Of a stretch of 64,000 nucleotides of DNA, positions 1-7,980 are shown one piece after another. The notes under the pieces were generated by a model, which saw nothing but the letters and a program-made list of their open reading frames with translations, made no database searches and was not told the DNA's origin. Position numbers and translations under genes: made by a program. The DNA comes from Gp6-AA40 sp963742105 (GTDB lineage: Bacteria > Acidobacteriota > Vicinamibacteria > Vicinamibacterales > UBA2999): the NCBI GenBank assembly GCA_963742105.1, contig CAVUKN010000004.1, positions 682,001-746,000 of the forward strand, read 5' to 3'. How positions within the stretch are numbered: the stretch's first letter is position 1; each line of letters begins with the position of its first letter.

Positions 1-1722
1 CCGAGGTCCGAAGCCCGATTCGACCTCGCCCGCATTCCCCAGGACGATCCGCGCGTCTACGAGCTGCTGCAGCAGGCCGACACGATCGGCGTGTTTCAGG
101 TGGAGTCCCGGGCGCAGATGGCGACGCTGCCGCGGATGAAGCCGGAGAAGTTCTACGACCTTGTTGTCGAAGTGGCCATCATCCGGCCCGGCCCGATCGT
201 CGGCCACATGGTTCATCCGTACCTGAATCGCCGGTCCGGCAAGGAGGCGCACGAGCCGCTGCACCCATGCCTCGAGCCGGTGCTGGCGCGGACGCTTGGC
301 GTGCCACTGTTCCAGGAGCAGCTGCTGCGGATGGCGATGGTGGCCGCCGGTTTCACCGGCGGGCAGGCGGAGGAACTGCGCCGGGCCATGGGCTTCAAGC
401 GTTCCGAGAAGCGCATGAAGCAGATTGAAGTGCAGCTACGCGAGGGGATGGCCAAGAACGGCATCACCGGCGCGACGGCTGAGCGGATCATCCAGTCGAT
501 CACTTCGTTCGCGCTCTACGGCTTTCCCGAATCGCACGCGGCCAGCTTTGCGCTGCTGGCCTACGCCAGCGCGTATCTCAAGGTCTATTACCCGGCGGCG
601 TTCTACACGGCGCTGCTCAACAACCAGCCGATGGGGTTCTATCACCCGGCGTCGCTCGTCAAGGACGCGCAGCGGCGCGGCGTCCGTTTCCATCCGATCG
701 ACGTGCAGCAGTCCGACTGGCTGTGTCGCGTCGAAGCGGACGGCGGTATCCGCATCGGCTTCATGTACGTGAACGGCTTACGGAAGGACGTGGGTCAGGC
801 CATGGCAACGTTCGATCGAACCCGGACGATGACTCCGCCGCTGCTGTGTGCGAAATGCGGCTGCGACGACGAGTCGATGATTGAGGAGATTGAACCGGGC
901 TTCGGGCTTCAGGCTTCGGGCTCTGACGAGGAACGGAGCGGTGCCCGCAGCCGCCGGTACTACTGCAACATCTGCTCGCATGACTGGACCGTGCAGCTGC
1001 AGCCGCGCGGCCGGTTCGATTCGATCGAGCAGGTCGTCCAGCGCACGGGCCTGCGGCGTGACGAGCTCACCACGCTCGCCGACATCGGCGCGCTGAATGC
1101 CTTTACGAACGAGCGCCGCAGCGCGCTGTGGCAGGTCGAACGGGCGGTGCGTCCCGCCGGCGAGCTGTTCGAGCCGGCCGAAGAAAACTCTCAACGTCCA
1201 ATGCCTCCGCCTTCGCGTGCTGAGACTCAAACACGCTTCGGCGCGACCGCGCAAATGGATTCGCGATCCACGAATCACGATTCGCAATTAGCGAGTCCGC
1301 TGCCACCAATGAACGATCAGGACCGCCTTCGTGCCGACTACGCGGGGACGAGTGTGACGATCGGACCTCACCCGCTGGCACTGCGGCGCGACGAGCTGGC
1401 GCTGCGCGGGGTCGTCCGCGCGTCGGACCTGCCGCGCACCCGTGACGGCCGTCGCGTGCGCGTCGCGGGGATGGTCATCACGCGGCAGCGTCCTGGGACG
1501 GCAAAGGGGTTCGTGTTCCTGACGCTCGAGGACGAAACCGGCATTTCCAACGTGATCGTCCGCCCGGACCTCTTCGATCGTGAGCGGATGATGGTTGTTC
1601 GCCAACCCTTCCTGGTTGTCGACGGCATCCTGCAGAACCAGGAAGGCGTCCTGTCGGTTCGCGCCGAGCGGCTCGAAGCCATTGACGGCGGCGCGTCAGT
1701 GGACGCGCACGACTTTTACTGA
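1..1722 (+). CDS. dnaE2: Error-prone DNA polymerase III alpha subunit, 3' part (DnaE2/ImuC)
   Basis: The reading frame is open from base 1, so the 5' end lies outside the window; 573 codons are present. This is the C-family polymerase of the ImuA/ImuB/DnaE2 mutasome, which copies damaged DNA. The stretch GVFQVESRAQM, the following finger region, the helix-hairpin-helix part (FALYGFPESHAASF) and the C-terminal OB fold (about nt 1450-1690) all match the DnaE2 subfamily. Between GFMYVNGLRKDVGQAM and RFDSIEQVVQRTGL there is an extra segment (about nt 814-1005) with Cys codons at 847, 856, 862, 964 and 973, arranged like a zinc ribbon. I do not know this insert from ordinary DnaE2. Two linkers (897-924 and 1260-1294) are made of in-frame 7-bp repeats. 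The family call is firm; the role of the insert is unknown. Confidence 0.93.
   Translation, partial: PRSEARFDLARIPQDDPRVYELLQQADTIGVFQVESRAQMATLPRMKPEKFYDLVVEVAIIRPGPIVGHMVHPYLNRRSGKEAHEPLHPCLEPVLARTLGVPLFQEQLLRMAMVAAGFTGGQAEELRRAMGFKRSEKRMKQIEVQLREGMAKNGITGATAERIIQSITSFALYGFPESHAASFALLAYASAYLKVYYPAAFYTALLNNQPMGFYHPASLVKDAQRRGVRFHPIDVQQSDWLCRVEADGGIRIGFMYVNGLRKDVGQAMATFDRTRTMTPPLLCAKCGCDDESMIEEIEPGFGLQASGSDEERSGARSRRYYCNICSHDWTVQLQPRGRFDSIEQVVQRTGLRRDELTTLADIGALNAFTNERRSALWQVERAVRPAGELFEPAEENSQRPMPPPSRAETQTRFGATAQMDSRSTNHDSQLASPLPPMNDQDRLRADYAGTSVTIGPHPLALRRDELALRGVVRASDLPRTRDGRRVRVAGMVITRQRPGTAKGFVFLTLEDETGISNVIVRPDLFDRERMMVVRQPFLVVDGILQNQEGVLSVRAERLEAIDGGASVDAHDFY
897..924 (+). repeat. Four 7-bp repeats inside dnaE2
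   Basis: Four consecutive heptamers (GGGCTTC, GGGCTTC, AGGCTTC, GGGCTCT) lie in frame inside the loop of the zinc-ribbon-like insert. They resemble the intergenic heptamer arrays elsewhere in the window in unit length but not in unit sequence. Confidence 0.7.
1260..1294 (+). repeat. Degenerate 7-bp repeats inside a dnaE2 linker
   Basis: Five imperfect heptamers (TTCGCGA, TCCACGA, ATCACGA, TTCGCAA, TTAGCGA) encode part of a Ser/Asn/Pro-rich linker just before the OB-fold region. Base composition is clearly more AT-rich than the flanking coding sequence. Confidence 0.55.
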
Positions 1723-1742
1723 GGCGGGGCTGAAGCCCCGCC
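1723..1742 (+). terminator. GC-rich palindrome directly after dnaE2
   Basis: GGCGGGGC (1723-1730) and GCCCCGCC (1735-1742) form a perfect 8-bp stem with loop TGAA, right at the dnaE2 stop. There is no T-run, so it may be a dispersed palindromic repeat of the GCCCCGCCCTACG type serving as an mRNA end rather than a classical terminator. Related sequences occur at 5841-5937 and 27361-27482. Confidence 0.5.
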
Positions 1743-1811
1743 CTACGGACGCACGGCCCTGCTGACACCAATCAGAATCAGGATTCGCACCCAACGACGA
1801 AAGGCACTGAC

Positions 1812-2606
1812 ATGACCGACGGAACTCCGCTTGCTGGAAAAACAGCGCTGGTGACGGGCGCGAGTCGCGGCATCGGCCGTGGCGTCGCACAGGTGCTCGC
1901 TGATGCGGGTGCCACGGTGTATGCGACGGGCCGGACGATCGCCAACGCGCTGTTGCCGGGGGCGGTCATCCGTATCCAGTGCGACCATACCGACGACACT
2001 CACGTGATGCAGGTGTTCGAGCGGTTGTCGCGCGACGGCAATCGGCTCGACGTGCTGGTCAACGGTGTGTGGGGCGGCTACGAGCAGATGATGGAAAACG
2101 GCCAGTTCACTTGGCCACTGCCGTTCTGGGACCAGCCGCTCTGGCGCTGGAACGCGATGATGGATGCCGGAGTACGCGCGGCCTACGTCGCCAGCCAGAA
2201 TGCAGCGCGTCTGATGGTGCCGAATCGCCGCGGCCTCATCGTGCACCTGTCGCATTGGGCAGCACAGAAGCATCAGAGCAACGTCGCCTACGGCGTGGCC
2301 AAAGCGGCCACCGACAAGATGGCGGCGCACATGGCGCATGACCTCCATCCCCACGGCATCACGTCGGTGTCGCTCTACCCCGGACTGGTGCGAACGGAAA
2401 GCGTGATGCAGTTCGCGGCGTATCTCGATTTGAGCAACTCGGAAAGCCCTGAATTCACCGGCCGGGTCGTCGCCGCGCTAGCCGCAGACCCGGATGTCGC
2501 CCGCTTCACCGGTCAGTGGCTCGTCGTTGCTGCGCTCGCTGCCGCGTACGGCGTCACGGACATCGACGGAAAGCAGCCGCGGCCGTTGACGCTCGATGAG
2601 GTCTAA
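1812..2606 (+). CDS. SDR family oxidoreductase, DHRS1-like
   Basis: A 264-residue classical short-chain dehydrogenase/reductase. The N-terminus carries the cofactor motif TGASRGIG, and a catalytic Tyr-x-x-x-Lys is seen as YGVAK, about 12 residues after a Ser (HLSHW). The long loop after the NNAG-equivalent (NGVWGG, then MMENGQFTWPLPFWDQP) and the segment SLYPGLVRTE are typical of the subgroup around eukaryotic DHRS1. It is probably a cytoplasmic NAD(P)H-dependent reductase, but the substrate cannot be told. It follows dnaE2 by about 90 bp on the same strand, with a palindrome between, so it is likely a separate transcript. Confidence 0.88.
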   Translation: MTDGTPLAGKTALVTGASRGIGRGVAQVLADAGATVYATGRTIANALLPGAVIRIQCDHTDDTHVMQVFERLSRDGNRLDVLVNGVWGGYEQMMENGQFTWPLPFWDQPLWRWNAMMDAGVRAAYVASQNAARLMVPNRRGLIVHLSHWAAQKHQSNVAYGVAKAATDKMAAHMAHDLHPHGITSVSLYPGLVRTESVMQFAAYLDLSNSESPEFTGRVVAALAADPDVARFTGQWLVVAALAAAYGVTDIDGKQPRPLTLDEV

Positions 2607-2610
2607 TCAA

Positions 2611-2631
2611 TGCAAAATGCAAAATGCAGAT
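2611..2631 (+). repeat. Three 7-bp repeats (TGCAAAA type)
   Basis: TGCAAAA, TGCAAAA and TGCAGAT stand in tandem just after the SDR stop codon. The array belongs to the heptamer theme of the window. Confidence 0.65.
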
Positions 2632-2819
2632 GCATCCGGCATTGAGCATCGCGAAGTCCGTCACCGACAGTTTTCACGATGTCGTCCTCGAGCAACGGGA
2701 TCAGCGAGCCCGCGCGATTCGGGCGAAGCGGAGGTCGGCGCGGTCGGAATCTACATAGCGGCGAGTACTTCTTCGCAGTGATCGGCGACGACCGCCTCTA
2801 CTGGTCCGCGAAGTGGTAA
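2630..2819 (+). pseudogene. Small hypothetical protein, frameshifted
   Basis: An ATG at 2630 opens 42 codons (start MHPALSIAKSV, then a charged Arg-rich stretch) ending in TAG at 2756-2758. If the T of that TAG is skipped, reading goes on through SGEYFFAVIGDDRLYWSAKW to TAA at 2817-2819, giving a protein of about 62 residues whose aromatic C-terminus looks like real protein. Several other genes in the window show the same one-extra-base pattern, so this may be an intact small gene with a sequence error. I recognise no family. Confidence 0.35.
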
Positions 2820-2898
2820 ACGGCGCTGATGGTGATCCGTTGGCGTATTTCAATGTTCAAATTGGTCAATCGTCAAGCGCCGATTGGAGTGTCCGCCC

Positions 2899-3708
2899 AT
2901 GCTGTCCCGTACCGCGCTCTTTCATCAGTTGCACACATCCGGCTGCTTCGTCATTCCCAATCCGTGGGACACGGGGAGCGCGCGCGCGCTCGTCGCCCTC
3001 GGCTTCAAAGCGCTGGCGACGACCAGTGCGGGCGTGGCGTGGGCCGCGGGGCAGGCAGACCACGGAATGACCCTGCCGCGGCTGATGGCGCACCTGCGCG
3101 ACATCGCTGGCAGCGTCGACGTGCCGGTCAGCGCCGACTTCGAAAATGGTCTGGCCGACGATCCGGCGGGCGTGGCCACGAATGTGGCCGCCGCCGTCGA
3201 TACCGGCATTGCCGGTCTCTCCATCGAGGACGCGCCTGGCGGACCCGGCGTGTCGCTCTACGACGAAGGACTCGCGATTGAACGAATCCGCGCGGCCAGG
3301 CAGGCGATCGACTCGAGTAGAACCGGCGTCCTGCTGACCGCGCGCTGCGAGGCGTTCCTGGTGGGGCCATCCGATCTGTCCCTCACCATCCGGCGTCTGG
3401 TCGCCTACGGTGAAGCCGGCGCCGACTGCTTGTACGCCCCCGGCATCCGTCAGCCCGAACAGCTTGCCGAGATTGTGCAGGCTGTGGCGCCGAAACCGGT
3501 GAACGCGCTCGTCGGCGGCGATTTCACCTCGGTTGCTCAGTTGGCCGAGATCGGAGTCCGCCGTATCAGCGTCGGCGGCGCTCTCGCCCGGACCGGCTGG
3601 ACCGCGTTCCTGGCAGCGGCCAGAGAGATCGCCGGCGCCGGCACCTTTCACGCCTTTGCCGCCACCGTTCCGCATACCGAGCTGAACGAATTGTTCGAGC
3701 GCCGATAG
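2899..3708 (+). CDS. Isocitrate lyase/PEP mutase family protein
   Basis: About 269 residues of the PEP mutase/isocitrate lyase superfamily, a TIM-barrel group that makes or breaks C-C or P-C bonds next to carboxylates. Characteristic parts are the N-terminal FVIPNPWDTGSARAL, the strand SADFENG, the acidic SIEDAPGG, the arginine-containing LLTARCEAF and a C-terminal VNALVGG. The SIEDAPG type is common among 2-methylisocitrate-lyase-like or oxaloacetate-decarboxylase-like members. The ATG at 2899 is preferred over an in-frame TTG at 2884 because a GGAG lies 9 bases upstream of it. The substrate is not determined. Confidence 0.88.
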   Translation: MLSRTALFHQLHTSGCFVIPNPWDTGSARALVALGFKALATTSAGVAWAAGQADHGMTLPRLMAHLRDIAGSVDVPVSADFENGLADDPAGVATNVAAAVDTGIAGLSIEDAPGGPGVSLYDEGLAIERIRAARQAIDSSRTGVLLTARCEAFLVGPSDLSLTIRRLVAYGEAGADCLYAPGIRQPEQLAEIVQAVAPKPVNALVGGDFTSVAQLAEIGVRRISVGGALARTGWTAFLAAAREIAGAGTFHAFAATVPHTELNELFERR

Positions 3709-3816
3709 CCGGCAGCGGTTGGCTGGCCGATTAAAGCCGAGGACATTCCGCTCTCGCTTACCGACCAGGGCTACCGGCCATCCGCGAGTGGCTACTCGCC
3801 ACGGGCCATCACCAAC

Positions 3817-3843
3817 CACGAAGGACACGAAGAACACGAAGCA
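3817..3843 (+). repeat. Three 9-bp repeats (CACGAAGGA type)
   Basis: CACGAAGGA, CACGAAGAA and CACGAAGCA stand in tandem in the 280-bp gap between the PEP-mutase-like gene and the LysE gene. Similar 9-mer strings occur widely in environmental genomes (general impression, not searched). Confidence 0.6.
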
Positions 3844-3943
3844 CGGATTCGCTTCGCGACCTTCGTAGTGTTAACGCTACGGCCACCGGCCACCGGCTCC
3901 GGCCCAGGATTTCAGGATTCGGCTACAGTACAGCCAGCTACCA

Positions 3944-3985
3944 AATCACAAATCACAAATCGCAAATCACCAATCACAAATCGCC
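3944..3985 (+). repeat. Six 7-bp repeats (AATCACA type) abutting a start codon
   Basis: Six contiguous heptamers (AATCACA twice, AATCGCA, AATCACC, AATCACA, AATCGCC) end 3 bases before the ATG of the LysE-type exporter gene. They occupy the place where a ribosome binding site would be expected, and none is visible. Confidence 0.75.
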
Positions 3986-3988
3986 CAA

Positions 3989-4615
3989 ATGATCGCCGTT
4001 CACCACCTTGGCCTGTTCGTCTTCAGCGGCCTGCTGCTGAACATCACGCCCGGCCAGGACACGCTGTATATCGTCGGCCGCACGATGTCCCAGGGGCGGC
4101 GAGCGGGCCTGTTGTCGGTGCTCGGGATCGCGTCCGGCTCGATCATCCACACGCTGGCGGCGGCATTCGGCCTGTCCGCGATTCTGGCGACGTCGGCCAT
4201 GGCGTTCACCATCGTGAAGCTGGCTGGTGCGGCATACCTGGTCTACCTCGGAATCAGAATGCTCCTGCACCGGGAGGCGACGCCCACGGCTGCGCCGGCG
4301 TTTACCGCCGAGAGAGGCTGGGCGGTCTACCGCGCTGGATTGTTGACCAACGTGCTGAATCCGAAAGTCGCGCTCTTTTTCATGGCGTTCCTGCCGCAAT
4401 TCGTCGATCCGACGGCAGGCTCACGGGCGCTCCCGTTTCTCTTTCTCGGAACAGTGTTCGTCGTCAACGGGACGCTGTGGTGCCTGGTCCTCGTGACCGG
4501 CGCGGCCGCCATCGGACGACGTCTCCGGCAGAGCGCATCGGTCGCGATATTGTTGCGACGAGCGACAGGCGTGATCTTCGTCGGACTTGGCGCGCGACTG
4601 GCAACGAGCCGATGA
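3989..4615 (+). CDS. LysE/RhtB family amino-acid exporter
   Basis: A 208-residue inner-membrane protein with about six hydrophobic segments. The N-terminal LNITPGQDTLYIVGRTMSQG is the LysE/RhtB signature (NxTPGPD-type motif), followed by GIASGSIIHTLAAAFGLSA and KLAGAAYLVYLGIRML. The family exports basic amino acids, homoserine, threonine and related compounds by proton antiport; specificity cannot be read. No Shine-Dalgarno is visible, since the 7-bp repeat array runs to the ATG. Its end overlaps no confirmed gene, and the next gene starts 37 bases later. Confidence 0.92.
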   Translation: MIAVHHLGLFVFSGLLLNITPGQDTLYIVGRTMSQGRRAGLLSVLGIASGSIIHTLAAAFGLSAILATSAMAFTIVKLAGAAYLVYLGIRMLLHREATPTAAPAFTAERGWAVYRAGLLTNVLNPKVALFFMAFLPQFVDPTAGSRALPFLFLGTVFVVNGTLWCLVLVTGAAAIGRRLRQSASVAILLRRATGVIFVGLGARLATSR

Positions 4616-4652
4616 GGGAGACCGAGCCTGCCGCTGGCTCGTCCAAAAGACC

Positions 4653-5144
4653 GTGGTCAACAGGCTGTCGCTGAGCGTCATGATGGCGATCGCTGTCGGG
4701 AGCATCTTCCCGGCGGCCGTCATGGGCCAGGACCTCCCGGTGGCAACGCAGAGCGCCGTCGTTTCCGCCGATCACGTCAGTGATGGTCTGCGGCGGCCCG
4801 AACTGGTCATTCCCATGGTGACCTTCCAGGAACCCACCTTCCGCAGCGGCGTTACAGAACGGCTCGAAACCCCGCTCGACGTCATCCGCCGCGAATTGCG
4901 TGAAGAAGCCCGGCTGCACCCGTGGGAGAATGCCCATTACACGCCCGGCGTGATCGGACAGGTGGACGTCCTGCCCGCGCTGGTGTCGCTGGTCACGAAG
5001 ATCAGGCGCATCCGCTATGAGCACGCCGAGGCTGAGGCGCGTCAGATGGTGCACGATGAACTGGCGGCCTTCTGCGCACAGCACGACTGCTCTCAGGCAG
5101 CGGAGCTTCCCATCGACGAAGGGATTATCATCCCGAGGAATTGA
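4653..5144 (+). CDS. Small secreted hypothetical protein
   Basis: About 163 residues from a GTG at 4653. The first 30 residues (positively charged VVNRLSL, then MMAIAVGSIFPAAVMGQ) look like a Sec signal peptide ending near the AVMGQD site. The mature part has no membrane segment, two Cys in FCAQHDC, and a charged helical C-terminal half (RRIRYEHAEAEARQMVHDE). In-frame codons continue upstream to 4587, but that would bury the signal peptide; an ATG at 4680 is a shorter alternative. I do not recognise the family. A periplasmic location is inferred. Confidence 0.6.
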   Translation: MVNRLSLSVMMAIAVGSIFPAAVMGQDLPVATQSAVVSADHVSDGLRRPELVIPMVTFQEPTFRSGVTERLETPLDVIRRELREEARLHPWENAHYTPGVIGQVDVLPALVSLVTKIRRIRYEHAEAEARQMVHDELAAFCAQHDCSQAAELPIDEGIIIPRN

Positions 5145-5163
5145 CGATTGACCGATCTGAAGA

Positions 5164-5192
5164 TTGACCAGAGAAATAGTTTCGCTGGTCAA
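5164..5192 (+). promoter_or_regulatory. Perfect 8-bp inverted repeat upstream of the ROK gene
   Basis: TTGACCAG (5164-5171) and CTGGTCAA (5185-5192) flank a 13-base spacer in the 68-bp gap before the sugar-kinase gene. It could be an operator or a weak hairpin terminator of the preceding gene; there is no T-run after it. Confidence 0.4.
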
Positions 5193-5212
5193 ACCGATCA
5201 ATCGGCAATCGC

Positions 5213-6326
5213 ATGAAACTCGGCATCGACCTTGGCGGCACGAAGATCGAGGGCATAGCCCTGGATGGCAGTCACGAGCGCGCGCGCGCACGCGTTCGCA
5301 CGCCGCGCGACGACTACGGTGCCACCCTCACCGCCATTGCAACGCTCGTCAGCGAGCTGGAGCGCACCGCCGGCACGGCGGATACCGTCGGCGTCGGCAT
5401 TCCCGGCACGATTTCGCCGGTCGACGGGCTTGGTCAAGAACGCCAACTCCGTCTGGTTGATCGGACGGCCGCTCCAGCAGGATCTCGAGCGGATCCTCGG
5501 TCGCGAGGTGCGCATCGCCAACGATGCCAACTGCTTTGCCGTGTCGGAAGCGGCGGACGGGGCCGCAGCCGGTGCCGATGTGGTGTTCGGCGTCATTGTC
5601 GGCACGGGAACTGGTGCGGGTATTGTCGTCGGACACCGGGTGATGACCGGCCCGCACGGAATCGCCGGCGAATGGGGACACAACCCGCTGCCCTGGCCCG
5701 AGCCTGACGAGTGGCCTGGACCGGCGTGCTACTGCGGCCGGACGGGTTGTATCGAGACGTTTCTATCCGGCCCGGGCCTGGTCGCCGATTTCGCAAGAAC
5801 GACGGCCGGACTTGGCGGTCCGAGCCTTGCGGCGGGTCCGCTGCGCGGAACCCGCCCTACGGCTGCGACCACCCCGCTGGACGGAACCCGCCTTACGGCT
5901 GCGACCGGCGCGCTGGACGGAACCCGCGCCTCGCTCGTGAATCCGGAGGCCACTGGCACGAGTACGGAGTCAACTGGAGGGCGGGTCGCGCGAAGCGGAG
6001 CCGCCGGCATAGCCCCGCAGGCGGAGGACATCGTTGCCCTGGCGGAACGTGGAGATGCCACCGCCGAGGCCGCGCTGGTTCGCTACGAGCGGCGGATGGC
6101 ACGTGCCCTCGCGTCCATCATCAACATCCTCGACCCGGACGTGATCGTGCTCGGGGGTGGGATGTCGAACATCGCGCGGCTCTATGAAAGTGTTCCGCGC
6201 TACTGGAGTGATTTCGTGTTCGCCGGCGGTCCGGCCGAACGCATCCGCACGCCCTTGGTGCGCGCGCGTCACGGCGACGCGAGCGGTGTTCGCGGGGCCG
6301 CATGGCTGTGGAACGATGGCCGGTAG
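5213..6326 (+). CDS. ROK family sugar kinase, frameshifted
   Basis: The protein starts with the phosphate-binding motif GIDLGGTKIEG. The frame then breaks: one G too many in the GGG at 5426-5428 moves the correct reading to the next frame, where GLVKNANSVWLIGRPL continues. Downstream come the ROK catalytic region (ANDANCF), the sugar-binding GEWGHNPLPWP, the zinc motif CYCGRTGCIETFLSGP and the C-terminal VIVLGGGMSN. This is close to fructokinase/Mak-like or NagK-like ROK kinases, which phosphorylate fructose or N-acetyl sugars in the cytoplasm. Between the zinc motif and the C-terminal lobe lies an abnormal repeat-encoded insert (5841 to about 6000). The last 11 bases overlap the SulP gene. 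The break is probably a sequencing artefact. Confidence 0.85.
5841..5937 (+). repeat. 36-bp tandem repeat inside the ROK kinase gene
   Basis: Units start at 5841, 5877 and 5913 (the third partial), each reading C-T-G, four variable bases, then GAACCCGCC and a variant of TACGGCTGCGACC. They encode a 12-residue repeat (LDGTRLTAATGA type). The first unit with the preceding GGCGGGTCCG forms a palindrome with CGGAACCCGCC, which suggests a dispersed GC-rich palindromic element that landed in frame. Confidence 0.7.
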
Positions 6327-7980
6327 AAGTTTTCTCCCGTACTCGATACGCACGCTGCGGCATTACTCGCTGCAGACGTTCACGCAGGACCTGCTCGCCG
6401 GCGTAACCGTCGGGCTGGTGGCGCTGCCGCTCGCGATGGCGTTTGCCATTTCATCGGGCGTTCCGCCGGAGGCGGGCATCTACACCGCCATCGTCACCGG
6501 TTTCCTGATTTCGGCGCTCGGCGGGTCGGCGGTGCAGATTGGCGGGCCGACCGGCGCGTTCGTGGTCGTTGTTTCGGGCATCGTCGCCCGCTACGGAATC
6601 GACGGGCTCTACACGTCGACCATGATGGCCGGTGTCGTGCTCGTGATCATGGGGCTGACCGGAACAGGCACCGCCGTCCGGTTCATTCCTCGCCCGGTGG
6701 TGATCGGGTTCACCAACGGCATCGCGCTGGTGATCGCGAGCACGCAGTTGAAGGACTTTTTCGGGATCAGGACCGCAGAAGCGGTCCCTGGAGAGTTCAT
6801 CGGACGCCTCGAGCTGCTGGCGCGTCACGCGGACGCGTTCTCGCCGTTGACGACAGGGGTCGGCATCGGTGTCCTGGTCCTGATCATCGCGTGGAACCGC
6901 CTCGTGCCGCGGGTGCCCGGCTACGTCGTGGCGCTTTTTGCCGGAACGCTCTACGTGGCGTTCACCGGCTGGCCGCTGGAGACGATCGGCAGCAGGTTTG
7001 GCGGCATTCCGTCGAGCCTCCCGCCGCTTCACCTCCCGCGCTTCCGGCCGGACCTCGTCCTCACGTTGCTGTCGCCGACTCTGACCATCGCCATGCTCGG
7101 CGCCATCGAGTCGCTCCTCTCGGCCGTCGTGGCCGACCGTATGAGCGGCACCCGGCATAACTCGAACGTGGAGCTGTTTGCGCAGGGCGTCGCCAACATC
7201 GTGTCACCGCTGGTCGGGGGGCTGCCGGCCACCGGCGCCATCGCGCGCACCGCGACGAACGTGCGGTCCGGCGCGCGGACCCCGGTGGCGGGCATGATTC
7301 ACGCGGCGACGCTGCTGATCGTGCTGCTCGTCGGCGCCCGGCTGGCCTCGCTGGTGCCGATGGCGGTCCTCGCGGCCATTCTCCTGGTTGTGGCCTACAA
7401 CATGGGTGAATGGCGCGAGATTCCGGAACTCTGGCGCCAGGGCTGGACGGACCGGATGGTGTGGCTGGTGACGTTCGTGCTCACCGTCGTCGCCGATCTG
7501 ACGGTGGCGGTGGAAGCGGGAATGATCCTGGCGGCGCTGTTGTTCATCCGCCGCGTCGCGGTGACCACAACGGTGTCACACGTGACCAGGGACTTCGTCG
7601 AGAACGCCAGGGAGCATGCGATTCACGACAAGCACATTCCTGAAGGCGTGGCGATCTTCAAGATCATCGGCCCGTTCCTGTTCGGTGCGACGGAGAAGCT
7701 GGCGTCTGCGGTCGCGCATGCGGGCGAACTGCCAACCATCGTGATCCTGCGGCTGCGCTACATGCCGGCGATCGACGCCACCGGCTTGAAGGCGATCCAG
7801 GATCTGGCCGACCAACTGCACGACTCCGGTCGGACGCTGCTGATCTGCGGGGCGCCGTCGCAGCCCTCGAAGCTGATGGAACAGGCGGAGTTCCATCGCC
7901 ACCTCGGCGACGAGAACGTCCTGCCGAACCTGGCCGCTGCGCTCCGCCGGGCGCAGGATGTGATCAGTTCGTCGCCTTGA
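6316..7980 (+). CDS. SulP family inorganic anion transporter
   Basis: A 554-residue SulP/SLC26 permease: N-terminal hydrophobic half with about 10-12 membrane segments (DLLAGVTVGLVALPLAMAFA, the conserved IQIGGPTGAF-type strand, NSNVELFAQGVAN) and a C-terminal cytoplasmic STAS domain (about residues 430-550, core MPAIDATGLKAIQDL). Members carry sulfate, bicarbonate or dicarboxylates; the substrate is not decided by sequence. The ATG at 6316 is chosen because the first residues MAGRSFLPYSIR fit the family start. It overlaps the kinase gene by 11 bases, so the two are probably co-transcribed. The 3' end overlaps the convergent phosphatase gene by 17 bases. Confidence 0.93.
   Translation: MAGRSFLPYSIRTLRHYSLQTFTQDLLAGVTVGLVALPLAMAFAISSGVPPEAGIYTAIVTGFLISALGGSAVQIGGPTGAFVVVVSGIVARYGIDGLYTSTMMAGVVLVIMGLTGTGTAVRFIPRPVVIGFTNGIALVIASTQLKDFFGIRTAEAVPGEFIGRLELLARHADAFSPLTTGVGIGVLVLIIAWNRLVPRVPGYVVALFAGTLYVAFTGWPLETIGSRFGGIPSSLPPLHLPRFRPDLVLTLLSPTLTIAMLGAIESLLSAVVADRMSGTRHNSNVELFAQGVANIVSPLVGGLPATGAIARTATNVRSGARTPVAGMIHAATLLIVLLVGARLASLVPMAVLAAILLVVAYNMGEWREIPELWRQGWTDRMVWLVTFVLTVVADLTVAVEAGMILAALLFIRRVAVTTTVSHVTRDFVENAREHAIHDKHIPEGVAIFKIIGPFLFGATEKLASAVAHAGELPTIVILRLRYMPAIDATGLKAIQDLADQLHDSGRTLLICGAPSQPSKLMEQAEFHRHLGDENVLPNLAAALRRAQDVISSSP

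Noticed and set aside
5164..5192. A standard rho-independent terminator
   Set aside because: The inverted repeat is good but has a long loop and no T-run, so it is listed only as a regulatory candidate.
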